DNA of 54,550 nt from contig JANQJB010000042.1 of the NCBI GenBank assembly GCA_028281865.1, positions 1 through 54,550 on the forward strand. Reading direction: 5' to 3'. A program made the translations under genes and the position numbers. The number at the start of each line of letters is the position of its first letter. The stretch's first letter is position 1. The stretch is from Marinagarivorans sp. Its GTDB lineage: Bacteria; Pseudomonadota; Gammaproteobacteria; Pseudomonadales; Cellvibrionaceae. Shown piece after piece: positions 7,742 to 16,678 of the stretch. The notes below the pieces were generated by a model that did no database searches, had not been told where the DNA came from, and worked only from the letters and a program-made list of their open reading frames with translations.

Positions 7742-8983
7742 ATGAATTTTAGAAAGCGGATCATTACAACATTTTTGCTATTTGCAATAGCCCTTACCGT
7801 AGTCTTCGGCTTGTTAATGGATAATTTGATGGTTTTTGTCGAAGACCAAATTGTTCGCGATTTTCTTTCCGAGAATATGGATTATTTCGAGGAGAAAATT
7901 CAAAATGAAGTAAGCGAAGATATATTGATCACAACTTCCAAGGTTAAGGGTTACCTAACTCACTTCAATGGAGTGCCCGAGGAATTTAATTCATTAAGTG
8001 ACGGCTTTCACGATACAAAAGATTCTCACGTACTGGTTAAAACCCTGGATACCGGTTTTTATACCGGCGAAAAGCTCATTTTACTGTTTGACGAATCTAA
8101 ATCGTTTCTTGATATAAACGAGAATGCGATTGTGCTAGCCATTATCATATTTTCTTTAGTCATTGTCGCCCTAGCCGCAGTCGTGTGTATTTACCTTGCA
8201 AAAAGTATTGCATCTCCTATTGAGTATTTAGCCAAAAAAGTAAGCGCCGAGCAGGGTAGTATTTCCGATAGCTCCGTATTATCACGCAGAGACGAATTGG
8301 GTAGCTTAGCTAGAGCATTTTCTCTATCAGTAGAACAAATCCACAATCTGTTAGAACGAGAAAAAAACTTTACTCGATACGCAAGCCATGAATTGAGAAC
8401 ACCGCTAACAGTTGTAAAAAATAATATTGATATTCTTCGAGTTGTAACAAAAAGATTACCCAAGGAGCGGTCAGAGCCAGATGATAAAGTTACAAAAACT
8501 TTCGATAATTCAATTAAACGTCTCAACCAAGCAGTTTGGTTTATGGAGCAACAGGTTAATACCCTACTATTACTTGCGCGAGGCGAATATCAGCCAAAGC
8601 TTGACGAAGTAGAGTTGTTACCTTTAATTAATGATGTCGAGGCCTACTTTCCCGACTTAATACTGAGTAAAAAATTCAGTGAGGGCCACTTGGTGACGAC
8701 TGACCCAACGGTTCTATTAAGTATTCTAATCAATATATTGAATAACGTTATTGAGCACGGCGCCGATGACAATGGAAAAACGGCAGCAACGATAGAAGCA
8801 AATCAAACAGGATTTTCAGTTTCCAATACGACAAGTACCGCACCCAAAAGTGGGGATGGAAAAAGATTTGGCTTGGAAATAGTGGAACAACTCTGCGACG
8901 TTATGAGCTGGAATCTTGCAATTGAAGAAAATGAAAACCAAAATAATAATCAGTTTTCTGTAGTCGTATCTTATATTAAATAA
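7742..8983 (+). CDS. Membrane sensor histidine kinase
   Basis: A 413-residue kinase with a first membrane helix at residues 9-29, a periplasmic sensor of about 100 residues without a recognisable fold, a second helix near 129-152, a HAMP linker (KSIASPIEYLAKKV) and a dimerisation domain with His216 in SHELRTPLTVV. The ATP-binding domain has an N-box (ILINILNNVIEHG) but degenerate G-boxes, the recognisable part being KRFGLEIVEQL, so the nucleotide site is atypical. The ATG follows the response-regulator stop directly. Confidence 0.93.
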   Translation: MNFRKRIITTFLLFAIALTVVFGLLMDNLMVFVEDQIVRDFLSENMDYFEEKIQNEVSEDILITTSKVKGYLTHFNGVPEEFNSLSDGFHDTKDSHVLVKTLDTGFYTGEKLILLFDESKSFLDINENAIVLAIIIFSLVIVALAAVVCIYLAKSIASPIEYLAKKVSAEQGSISDSSVLSRRDELGSLARAFSLSVEQIHNLLEREKNFTRYASHELRTPLTVVKNNIDILRVVTKRLPKERSEPDDKVTKTFDNSIKRLNQAVWFMEQQVNTLLLLARGEYQPKLDEVELLPLINDVEAYFPDLILSKKFSEGHLVTTDPTVLLSILINILNNVIEHGADDNGKTAATIEANQTGFSVSNTTSTAPKSGDGKRFGLEIVEQLCDVMSWNLAIEENENQNNNQFSVVVSYIK

Positions 8984-9081
8984 GCGCAGTACCAAATAAG
9001 AGCAGCCCAAATAAGAGAACCTTCCAATAACAGCAGTAACCGGGCGCTTATTGCGAAATCGATAGTTTTATAATTAAAACC

Positions 9082-9118
9082 ATGTAACCAAAATTGGTGA
9101 CACCAATTTTGGTTACAT
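9082..9118. promoter_or_regulatory. Perfect 37-bp palindrome
   Basis: ATGTAACCAAAATTGGTG (9082-9099) and its exact complement (9101-9118) flank one central base. A T-rich stretch starts about ten bases later, which is too far for a canonical terminator. It lies 100 bases after the kinase stop and 140 before the barrel gene. It could be an operator, possibly of the adjacent response regulator, or an RNA hairpin ending the kinase transcript. The core TTGGTGACACCAA recurs in near-identical form at 36354-36366. Confidence 0.75.
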
Positions 9119-9258
9119 TGATAAAATTAATATCTCTTTTTTTGCTTTCTTACAAACAACCGGCCTACTATAAACTCTGAAGCAATATATTCTGAACTTT
9201 TATGTTAAAATAAATTCGAAGGCTTACCTTAAAAAATATTCTTTAGAAGAAGGCGCCA

Positions 9259-10137
9259 ATGAAAAAAACAAAATTGTTTTCTTTATTATTCACCATTTAT
9301 GCACTTCCAGCCTATGCGGATTATCAGTATGAAATAACTACCATACTCGAAAGCGAACGGGCAACTACTGATCAAAGAAGTATATTGACAAATAGAAAAT
9401 CAAAATCTGAAGAAACAAATGTCATTGTGGAATCGACATACTACTTTTCACCCATTGGCGATGTTGCAGGTCCCATTAAAGAGGCTTCATTTCTCTCACA
9501 AGCTTCAAGCGTATCGATACTTGGCGGATACAGAGAGGCAGAATACAAAGGTCCAACTATCAGCCGTTCTTACAGTAACGAATATCATCTAAAAGCAAAT
9601 GTTAATTTTGACAGTGGCATCGGTGTTTCGACAACAATAGGAAAAACAGAAAATCGAGATATTAGAGGTATCGGATTAAATTATTATTTAACAGATAACA
9701 GCAGCTTGGCAGTGTTTTATACCGATTATTTAGGAAAGTCTGGCTACTCAAACTTGCACTCCGTTGAAGCAACATTTAAGGCTGTATTTCTTCTAGACGA
9801 GCTTCGCGCATGGGCTACCCAAATCACGCTACTAGAGTTGAATCGCTCGGAGACTTTTGCGGGTAATCTAGCGTATTACTTTTCACCTAAAACGGGGGCC
9901 TATATTGATGTAACATTTATTGACTCCAACGATTTTTTGGATACTCGTCAGAAAACTATCGGCATGGGCCTCACATACGCTTTGTCAGAAAAAATTATTT
10001 TTGATTTAAAAATAGCAAATAACGACTACGATAACTTTGCACAAGAAGGTTTTTTTAATTCCCTAGGTGAGCCATCGTCAACAATACTTGATTCTTCCGG
10101 CAATACTATTCAGCTTGAAACGCGACTACGCTTATAA
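9259..10137 (+). CDS. Putative outer-membrane beta-barrel (porin-like)
   Basis: A 292-residue protein with a signal peptide (MKKTKLFSLLFTIYALPAYA). The mature part alternates polar and hydrophobic residues in roughly 20-residue hairpins (GIGLNYYLTDNSSLAVFYTD, GMGLTYALSEKIIFDLKIAN) and ends QLETRLRL, typical of barrels although the last residue is Leu rather than Phe. Cargo is unknown. Its position after the peroxidase/two-component operon suggests co-regulation. The stop codon lies in a 16-bp tandem duplication. Confidence 0.72.
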   Translation: MKKTKLFSLLFTIYALPAYADYQYEITTILESERATTDQRSILTNRKSKSEETNVIVESTYYFSPIGDVAGPIKEASFLSQASSVSILGGYREAEYKGPTISRSYSNEYHLKANVNFDSGIGVSTTIGKTENRDIRGIGLNYYLTDNSSLAVFYTDYLGKSGYSNLHSVEATFKAVFLLDELRAWATQITLLELNRSETFAGNLAYYFSPKTGAYIDVTFIDSNDFLDTRQKTIGMGLTYALSEKIIFDLKIANNDYDNFAQEGFFNSLGEPSSTILDSSGNTIQLETRLRL

Positions 10138-10155
10138 CAGACTACGCTTATAACA
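10124..10155. repeat. 16-bp tandem duplication over the barrel stop codon
   Basis: GACTACGCTTATAACA occurs twice without a gap (10124-10139 and 10140-10155). The first copy encodes the last residues and TAA of the barrel gene; the second is non-coding. This looks like a recent slippage duplication. The rest of 10156-10448 shows no convincing gene. Confidence 0.85.
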
Positions 10156-10448
10156 ACAGTAACTTCATACTTATATCCAAAATAATATTTGCGTAATAAA
10201 ACAAGACATTAACAATAACCGAGTCCCGCAACATAGCGCTATACTAGAAAGTTGAACACAACCAGCGAATTTAACGCTTGGGCCCAACAATACCGATTCG
10301 CATACCGACAACGACAAATTCGAGAACCACTTAACGATTGCGCTATTTATCTATTACATAAATATGCTCCGCGCGGTTTAATGGTACTAGCGCAAAATAA
10401 AAATAACAGCGACAAATCGATATCAAAAATCCGTTTGCATAGAACTGT

Positions 10449-11612
10449 ATGTATAAAGCCATGCCTATTTACATTCCTATAAAAAAGATAGCTGCACTTT
10501 CTTTGTGGTCTTTGACATTGCTTTACCTGCAAGCTTGCGGTGGTGGGGAAGAAAACCCTATGGGCTCTTCATCTGGCGATCTGTCGAGCCCATCGTCCAG
10601 TTCAAGTTCGTCGAGTAGCTCTTCGAGTTCCTCCTCTAATTCATCCAGCTCATCAAGCAGTACGTCGAGCTCTTCTAGCAGCTCATCAAGTTCCTCTAGT
10701 AGCTCATCCAGCAGTTCTTCTAGCTCTTCGGCGAGCTCGTCGTCAAGCTCTTCGGGCGAGCAGCCAGACTACTCTGGCATCGACCCGGTTAAGATGGCGG
10801 GGAACCCCAAAACAATACGTTCGAATTTTACTTTTACAGAAGGGCCCGTTTGGATCGTTGAGCATCAGGCACTATTGTTTACCGATGTGCGAGAAAATAT
10901 TGTTTGGCGTTATCGTGCGCCAAATAATTTCGAAAAATATTTTACTAATACACGCGGCGCAAACGGCATGGCGCTATTTAATGGCAACGAACTTTATATG
11001 TGTCAAGTTGACGGTCGGCGCCTAATGAAGGCTACGCTACCACCGAGTGTGGATGACCCCCCTCCCCCAATTGAATTAGTCACCGATAATTTTGAGGGCA
11101 AACGCTACAATCAAACCAATGACGTAGCAATACGTAGCGACGGCAATATTTATTTTACCGACCCCAACTTTAGGGGACATAATCGAGACCTAAATTATCT
11201 CGGTGTATTTCGCATAAGCCCCGATAAAAACATAAGCGTGATTGCTAAAAATTTTAGGCCTAACGGAATTAAACTATCGCTGGACGAGCAATGGCTATAC
11301 GTAACAAATAACAATAAGATAGAACGCTTCGCGCTGGACGAAGAAGGAACACCGTCTAACCCGAAGACTTACGCAATTGCTAATTCTACGCTCGACGGTA
11401 TGGCCATTGATGACGCCGGCAATCTCTACGCAGCCAATAAAAGAGGCGTCGAGGTTTTTAATCCAGATGGTCAATCATTTGGCAATATGAGAATGCCAGG
11501 TGGTGGCACTGTTCTGAATTGTACTTTTGGTGGGCCCGACAGAAAAACGTTGTTTGTCACTACAGGCGAAGCTTTAGTAAGTATTGAAATGCCAATTCCA
11601 GGTCGCCCGTAA
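10449..11612 (+). CDS. Polyserine-linker lipoprotein with an SMP-30/gluconolactonase-like beta-propeller
   Basis: A 387-residue protein with a lipoprotein signal (LYLQAC, Cys30 if the start is 10449). A linker of about 60 residues that is nearly all serine spans residues 40-103. A six-bladed SMP-30/LRE-type propeller follows: FTFTEGPVWIVEHQALLFTD, QTNDVAIRSDGNIYFTDP and RPNGIKLSLDEQWLYV. Its conserved metal residues look present: Glu of TEGP, Asn and Asp of TNDVA, and Asp of TLDGMAIDDAGN. Such propellers are lactonases or esterases on sugar lactones. Polyserine linkers of this kind join secreted polysaccharide-degrading modules in marine Cellvibrionaceae. The ATG at 10461 is an alternative start; neither has a strong ribosome site. 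Confidence 0.82.
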   Translation: MYKAMPIYIPIKKIAALSLWSLTLLYLQACGGGEENPMGSSSGDLSSPSSSSSSSSSSSSSSSNSSSSSSSTSSSSSSSSSSSSSSSSSSSSSSASSSSSSSGEQPDYSGIDPVKMAGNPKTIRSNFTFTEGPVWIVEHQALLFTDVRENIVWRYRAPNNFEKYFTNTRGANGMALFNGNELYMCQVDGRRLMKATLPPSVDDPPPPIELVTDNFEGKRYNQTNDVAIRSDGNIYFTDPNFRGHNRDLNYLGVFRISPDKNISVIAKNFRPNGIKLSLDEQWLYVTNNNKIERFALDEEGTPSNPKTYAIANSTLDGMAIDDAGNLYAANKRGVEVFNPDGQSFGNMRMPGGGTVLNCTFGGPDRKTLFVTTGEALVSIEMPIPGRP

Positions 11613-11656
11613 TACTTTGGTAAAATGACTTTTCCAAGGCTGAGGAATTCTTCACT

Positions 11657-12667
11657 TCATAATTCGGGAAGTCCTTCCGACACATAAATTTTCCCCGATG
11701 CGTCAATTACCACCGCTTCTGTACCTGGTAGATTATTGATAAGTTTTATACCTTGATCGGGTCCCAGCACAAAAACTCCCGTCGCAAGTGCATCGGCCAT
11801 AAAAGTTTTTGGAGCAAGCACGGTCACACTTTGACATTTGCGCGCGGGATGCCCGGTATCAGGGTCGAGAATATGGCTATAGCGCACCCCGTCTTTAATA
11901 AAAAAACGTTCGTAATCCCCGGAAGTCGCAACTGCAGCGTTGGCAATGGGTAGCAATGCAATTAATTTGTCAGAAGCTCGAGGATTTTGAATACCGATAC
12001 GCCATAGCGAATTTTTATGCTGGCCTTCAACATAGAGATCGCCGCCCGCATTAACCGAAAATTCACTAAACCCGTGTTGCCGTATAATGTCTGCCGCGCG
12101 ATCGACGGCATAACCTTTCGCTATACCGCCAAGTCCGACTTTAGTCTCTGGGTGATCAATATATGCGGTGGGACCTTTTGCGTCGAGTTTGAGGTGACGA
12201 TAATCAATCGGTGCGATGGCTTGTTCAATCGCTTTTTTGCTGGGAATTATGCCTTTACGGAAATCCCATAATTGCCCAGCACTGGCAAATGTAATATCAA
12301 ACTTACCTTGAGTAGACGCACTAATATCTTGCGCCGCTAGTAATAGTTGATATAGCTCGTTGGTAATAACAACTGGTCGCTTGTGAGCATTTTGATTGAC
12401 ACGGCTAATAAGACTATCGGGCTCCCATTCCGACATTACACTGACAATACGTTTTATTTCCGCAATAGCTTCATCAATCGCTTTATTTGCCACTAGTTGT
12501 TTTTGCGTAACAATTGAGAATTCAACTCGCGTCGACATTAAGCTAATATGTCGAGTAACTTTTGTTTCATCGCCTAGATGCTTTAGCTGATGGGCATGGG
12601 AAAAATAAGGTACAAAAAACAATAAAAAGAGAATTACCAATACTTCCTTTTTCGTTCTCTTATTCAT
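11657..12667 (-). CDS. apbE: FAD:protein FMN transferase (ApbE family)
   Basis: About 336 residues with a signal peptide (LVILFLLFFVPYFSHA), so it acts in the periplasm. ApbE signatures include MSEWEPDSLISRVN, FDITFASAGQLWDF, VGLGGIAKGYAVDRA and SVNAGGDLYVEG. The enzyme moves FMN from FAD to a Ser/Thr in a D-x-x-[ST]-G-A-[ST] motif of an exported protein. The start at 12667 is preferred because it overlaps the TlpA-like stop by eight bases; an in-frame ATG at 12682 is possible. It is the last gene of a four-gene operon whose barrel carries an SGAT motif. Confidence 0.93.
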   Translation of the reverse strand: MNKRTKKEVLVILFLLFFVPYFSHAHQLKHLGDETKVTRHISLMSTRVEFSIVTQKQLVANKAIDEAIAEIKRIVSVMSEWEPDSLISRVNQNAHKRPVVITNELYQLLLAAQDISASTQGKFDITFASAGQLWDFRKGIIPSKKAIEQAIAPIDYRHLKLDAKGPTAYIDHPETKVGLGGIAKGYAVDRAADIIRQHGFSEFSVNAGGDLYVEGQHKNSLWRIGIQNPRASDKLIALLPIANAAVATSGDYERFFIKDGVRYSHILDPDTGHPARKCQSVTVLAPKTFMADALATGVFVLGPDQGIKLINNLPGTEAVVIDASGKIYVSEGLPEL

Positions 12668-13118
12668 TGATCTCAGCAACACGCGCTAAAGCTTTTCTAA
12701 GTTTTGATGATACATGATTCGCTTTTAGCAACACTTTACCTTCAGTATTTAACAAAATAATAGTTGGCGTACCTTTTACCTTAAACTTATCGGCAATAAG
12801 TAAATCAGGATCAGCGATTGAAGGATAATTGAGTTCGTATTCCTGTTGCGTCGCCAAACCATCCTGCGTTTTTTTATTGACATTAACTCCAATAAGTTCA
12901 ACTAACGGGTATCGGTTCTTTATTTGCTTTAGCTGAGGGATTTCAGCTATACATTTTGAACACCAAGAAGCCCAAAATACCAAGAGTGTTGGTCCCTCAG
13001 GATTTTCAATATTAATATCAAGCGTACGCGCATCTATGCTTGTGTAGCTCGTTGCAGTAACATAACTTGTGGAAAAGAAAAACAAAGTCAATAAAAAAGT
13101 TTTATACAGCAATTTCAT
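12660..13118 (-). CDS. TlpA-like periplasmic thioredoxin
   Basis: About 152 residues from the ATG at 13118, chosen because it overlaps the barrel stop (ATGA). A signal peptide (LLYKTFLLTLFFFSTSYVTA) precedes a thioredoxin fold with the redox pair in WASWCSKC, a cis-Pro loop KVKGTPTIILL and the TlpA/ResA-type FWASWC strand. It will reduce or exchange disulfides in the periplasm. Likely clients are the Cys-ended DUF4266 lipoprotein or a protein that ApbE modifies; this is inferred from the operon. Confidence 0.9.
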   Translation of the reverse strand: MKLLYKTFLLTLFFFSTSYVTATSYTSIDARTLDINIENPEGPTLLVFWASWCSKCIAEIPQLKQIKNRYPLVELIGVNVNKKTQDGLATQQEYELNYPSIADPDLLIADKFKVKGTPTIILLNTEGKVLLKANHVSSKLRKALARVAEINE

Positions 13119-14257
13119 AAAGGTAGTGACCAACCGAGAGTTGTCCAATAAAAATCTAAACCGTCGCTACGGTCATAATAATTGAACCCGAGCTCATACG
13201 TCGCAAGCTGAGACGTAATAAGACTCGGCCGAGCTAACGCAAGCAATAAACCAACCGAATGACCATAGAATTCACCCAAGTCTGAATCGCTTGCAAGTAG
13301 AGTTCTGGGCTCGCTAAATTCAAAATCAAAAAAATCTGCTTGAGTTTGAGTGTAGTATCGATAATTGGGTTCAAGTCGTAATTTCAATTTAGGCAAGTGT
13401 GCAAAATAGCGGGCTTCTAATACGTTTGCGTTAATCCCCCAGTCATCCCAATAATAACCGTAACCCAATTGCATAGAGTCGCGCTCGAAGGCATATTTAT
13501 AGCGTGCTGAAAGCGCATCTCGTCGGCGGCTATTCGGTACCTGTTCTGCGATAAAACCGTCATTTATCTTCACCGCGTTAAACGACGTTGCTAAAAAACC
13601 ATTTTGATTCGTGTGCGAAAAACTGAGATTTAATAATGATTTGGGGTTTAGTGTCTGCACAAGTGAAAGCGCAAATGTATGCGTATCTCGCTCATCTTCA
13701 GGGTCCTCGCTGCCATCAAAGCGAATTACCCGTATCGTATCGAAGTAACTACTGTAGGAGAGATTTATTGCCGTGGACCCTTCGTTAAAAACTTGTCCTA
13801 GGCCTAGATTTAAAGCTGTTGTGCGGTAGGTGTATTCAGAACCATAACTCAGCTTGACCGAGCTACTCATACCTTCATTGCTTTTATAACGCCATCCGAA
13901 TTCCCCATTTATGCGACCGTGATCGTCAGTAGTAGCACCGGAAACTGCCTCGGCGCGCAAACGGGCATCATCCCATGAGGCCGCTGTCACCGTTACCCCT
14001 GTCAGTTTCCCTTCCAGCGCGTGATTCGTGTGAACCTTCTTGCGCAGGAATAAGATCCCCTCGTAAATCGAGGCAGTTTCATCAATATGGGGGTTTCCGG
14101 CAAGGCGATCACCATCATTTTGCTTATATAGCGCCGTGCGAAATTTAAAAATATCCTGCAGCTCGTCGCTGCTCGGCTCGGCGTAAACACCGAGTGAAAA
14201 TGAGAAAAAATTGAAGCTTAAAAGACTCAGAGCAAACAGAAGGCGGCTTAATAACAC
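13115..14257 (-). CDS. DUF3570-like outer-membrane barrel with an SGAT motif
   Basis: A 380-residue protein with a signal peptide and long amphipathic strands throughout (GEFGWRYKSNEGMSSSVKLS, HTFALSLVQTLNPKSLLNLS), ending TTLGWSLPL, so an outer-membrane barrel. The genomic company (DUF4266, thioredoxin, ApbE) and sequence style fit DUF3570. Residues 103-109 read E-A-V-S-G-A-T, which matches the ApbE acceptor motif D-x-x-[ST]-G-A-[ST] except Glu for Asp, so this barrel may itself be flavinylated. The start is GTG at 14257, overlapping the DUF4266 stop by ten bases. Confidence 0.72.
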   Translation of the reverse strand: MLLSRLLFALSLLSFNFFSFSLGVYAEPSSDELQDIFKFRTALYKQNDGDRLAGNPHIDETASIYEGILFLRKKVHTNHALEGKLTGVTVTAASWDDARLRAEAVSGATTDDHGRINGEFGWRYKSNEGMSSSVKLSYGSEYTYRTTALNLGLGQVFNEGSTAINLSYSSYFDTIRVIRFDGSEDPEDERDTHTFALSLVQTLNPKSLLNLSFSHTNQNGFLATSFNAVKINDGFIAEQVPNSRRRDALSARYKYAFERDSMQLGYGYYWDDWGINANVLEARYFAHLPKLKLRLEPNYRYYTQTQADFFDFEFSEPRTLLASDSDLGEFYGHSVGLLLALARPSLITSQLATYELGFNYYDRSDGLDFYWTTLGWSLPL

Positions 14258-14472
14258 CCACAGCCTCCCCCGCCGCCGCCTGAAAATATACCTGCAGCAC
14301 CTTCACGCGCTTGATACACGTGATTCTCTACTTCAGCTTTTAGGGCTTGCGCGTCGAACTGCATATCATCCTTGGCTAGACGCTCACGCTCATTAAAACG
14401 AACCTGCGTGCAAGCACCGAGCGCGGTGAAAACTAGCAACATACTCAACGCACGGACGAATCTACAAAACAT
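14248..14472 (-). CDS. DUF4266 small lipoprotein with a Gly/Cys-rich tail
   Basis: About 74 residues from the ATG at 14472, which is preferred over 14517 because a GGA lies upstream and the signal peptide then has normal length (FCRFVRALSMLLVFTALGAC). The lipobox is LGAC. The mature part is short and helical (RERLAKDDMQFDAQALKAEVENHV) and ends GGGGGGCGCY. This is the pattern I know from DUF4266, which usually sits with DUF3570, thioredoxin and ApbE genes. The terminal CGC suggests metal, cofactor or thiol chemistry at the outer membrane; its role is unknown. Confidence 0.82.
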   Translation of the reverse strand: MFCRFVRALSMLLVFTALGACTQVRFNERERLAKDDMQFDAQALKAEVENHVYQAREGAAGIFSGGGGGGCGCY

Positions 14473-14654
14473 TCGCTTGGGTCCTATAAGACAAGACTCG
14501 GAAAAAAGCAAAAGCACACATTAACAGTTGGCTTTAGGTGGGTCAAAGCGATGTCTTTGAACCAGTTGGAAAACTGAGGAATGAAGCAAGATGCACTAGA
14601 CCATTGCAACACTGATTTGGTAGCTTAGTCGCTTCACAGATACCGAGGAAAGGT

Positions 14655-16529
14655 ATGATGAACAGATCCGCATTATCTGCCCTGCTAGTTTTAACATTAG
14701 CCTGTGTTTCAACGTTATCCCACGCAAACGTCGATCCTCAGCTCATCGGTGTTTGGCGAACAAGCGATACAGTTCCTATTCGCACGGAATTTTACGCCGA
14801 TGGTACGATTTCCAATTGGATAGAGAAAAAATTCGATCGTCGTGGAGGCGCTTTAAGTAAACGCCTGGTCGTCAAAGACTATAAGAAAAAACTTACGCTG
14901 ATTGATGAGAACCATTTTCAAATTGGCGAAGGCGATTCCAGCGGGCGCTTTCACTACAAAATTACTTTACGCAATCCCGGTTCTCCACCAAATCAACATT
15001 CTTACACCCTCGTATTTAATCCGGTAGGTAAGGAAAATATTAAGTTCACTACCCGCAAAGTAAACTTCCAAAAGAGTGACCATTTAAGAACCGTAGGTGA
15101 TTATCAGACTCACAAAAATTTGTCTTTCGAGGCACTCGTCACACACTACATGAAACTGGGTGACCATAAGGAAGTCAATCGCTTGCTTAGTTCGGACGAT
15201 GCCGCTTTCCTAAAAGCACCGCAAACAAAACTTGCTATACGCCAGGGCAGGAACATGCTTATGTCTCGTCTATGGAACCAAGCTGCGGAAACTCATAACG
15301 CGGACCTGATCCGCGTGTTCTATAAAAACCTACCCGAGGGCTACCGGGCCGGCCACCTAAACCAAGCGATGCAAGACAACAAACAAGAAATTGTAAAACT
15401 GTACAAAGAACTTACCCGTGTAAAAGCAAGCGCGCTTAACGAGGATGAAAAAAACCAATTGCAATTTGTGCTTAAAAGTTACCAATTATTAATAGACAAA
15501 GCACTTTATCGCGATCATTTAGTTGGAAATGGGTTTGGTTGTCGTAAAGTAAAAATCGACTACGCTGCAGTCAATCGAATGAATATGGGTGAAAAACCTG
15601 ATCCCGTCACCCAGGAACGATTGGACTGGGGTAAAAAACAAATGGAAAAAAATGCACAGGACTGGGAAAACTATATTGCTCTCGTTGAGCGTGAATTTCG
15701 CTACTGTCTCGAACACGGCTCGCACTTAGGGCCAATCACCTCAAAAATTATCAATAGCCGCACAACACCCGGCGACAAAGTTTCTTATGCTACGACTCCG
15801 TTATATCACTATGCTTCATTTCGATACCCGAGCTATGGTGGAAACAGAGTAAACGCTTTTGCGGAAACTGCTATACGTTATGCCGCGATGAATGTACTGC
15901 TTGATATGGGGGCCGATCCAGATATCAAGCCTACGGATAATGAGTTACCACTGAGCGAATATATGCTGCTGCACGCGGACCACAAAAACTTTGAGCGCGC
16001 GGCCCGCGATACAAGAATGCGACCAACTGAACCTGCTAAAAGGAACCTACAAAAATTTAATGCCGTAATGCAACGCATCGGGGGCCAAGCCTATGAAGTT
16101 GCCAAATTAAACTTGCCAAAACCCACGAATTCTGAAAAAAAACGTTCAGTCTCTTCTATACCAAAACCTTCACAAACAAAAAAACCGCTAACACCAACGA
16201 AAACTACTCGACCTAAGATCACTAGTGCCTGGGAAATGGTCGGGTTTTGGAGCTATGACGGTATCGATGCACAACAATTACCTTTTGGCCTAGTATTAAA
16301 AAAACAAGCTGGCTCGGTTGCCGGATTTGCTTGGGATATGCAATTGGAGTTAGTCAACCACAACAAATTGCCAAAGCGTAAGAGATTATTATTTCCCGTA
16401 AAAATTAATCGCAAGGAAAAGAAAGTTTGCATTGATGCGCCCTATCCAACTCTTACAGCCAATATCGATTTGCCAGGTAGCAAATTTGATGGAGAATACA
16501 CACTCGCGTCTTGTAAAGGTGGGCGTTAA
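14655..16529 (+). CDS. Large exported protein of unknown function
   Basis: A 624-residue protein with a signal peptide (ALSALLVLTLACVSTLSHA). Residues 25-140 look like a small beta-barrel (LIGVWRTSDTVPIRTEFYADGTI). The middle is helical with ankyrin-like stretches (AMQDNKQEIVKLYKEL; AIRYAAMNVLLDMGADPDIKPTDNELPLSEYMLLHAD). A basic, Pro/Thr/Lys-rich linker spans about 495-530, and a final beta domain (MVGFWSYDGIDAQQLPFGLVL) echoes the first one. No catalytic motif is recognised. It is divergent from the DUF4266 operon across a 180-base promoter region. Confidence 0.6.
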   Translation: MMNRSALSALLVLTLACVSTLSHANVDPQLIGVWRTSDTVPIRTEFYADGTISNWIEKKFDRRGGALSKRLVVKDYKKKLTLIDENHFQIGEGDSSGRFHYKITLRNPGSPPNQHSYTLVFNPVGKENIKFTTRKVNFQKSDHLRTVGDYQTHKNLSFEALVTHYMKLGDHKEVNRLLSSDDAAFLKAPQTKLAIRQGRNMLMSRLWNQAAETHNADLIRVFYKNLPEGYRAGHLNQAMQDNKQEIVKLYKELTRVKASALNEDEKNQLQFVLKSYQLLIDKALYRDHLVGNGFGCRKVKIDYAAVNRMNMGEKPDPVTQERLDWGKKQMEKNAQDWENYIALVEREFRYCLEHGSHLGPITSKIINSRTTPGDKVSYATTPLYHYASFRYPSYGGNRVNAFAETAIRYAAMNVLLDMGADPDIKPTDNELPLSEYMLLHADHKNFERAARDTRMRPTEPAKRNLQKFNAVMQRIGGQAYEVAKLNLPKPTNSEKKRSVSSIPKPSQTKKPLTPTKTTRPKITSAWEMVGFWSYDGIDAQQLPFGLVLKKQAGSVAGFAWDMQLELVNHNKLPKRKRLLFPVKINRKEKKVCIDAPYPTLTANIDLPGSKFDGEYTLASCKGGR

Positions 16530-16678
16530 AAATAAAAGACTCAAAGCAGCTTTAACACTTAAGGCCCTGGATATAAAAAACTTGGAATATAAAAGGCACT
16601 GAATACAAAAAAGCTTTGACTCGGTATTATAATTACGCAAAATATTTTTTCTCAATAGTCTAAACGAGGTAAACCCTT

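Noticed and set aside
10252-10482. 76-codon plus-strand ORF before the SMP-30-like gene
   Set aside because: It starts at TTG without a ribosome site, overlaps the next gene and has no motif or coherent composition.
10570-10755. Simple DNA repeat or CRISPR-like array over the TCG/AGC-rich stretch
   Set aside because: No fixed repeat unit or spacer; it is the polyserine coding region with mixed serine codons.
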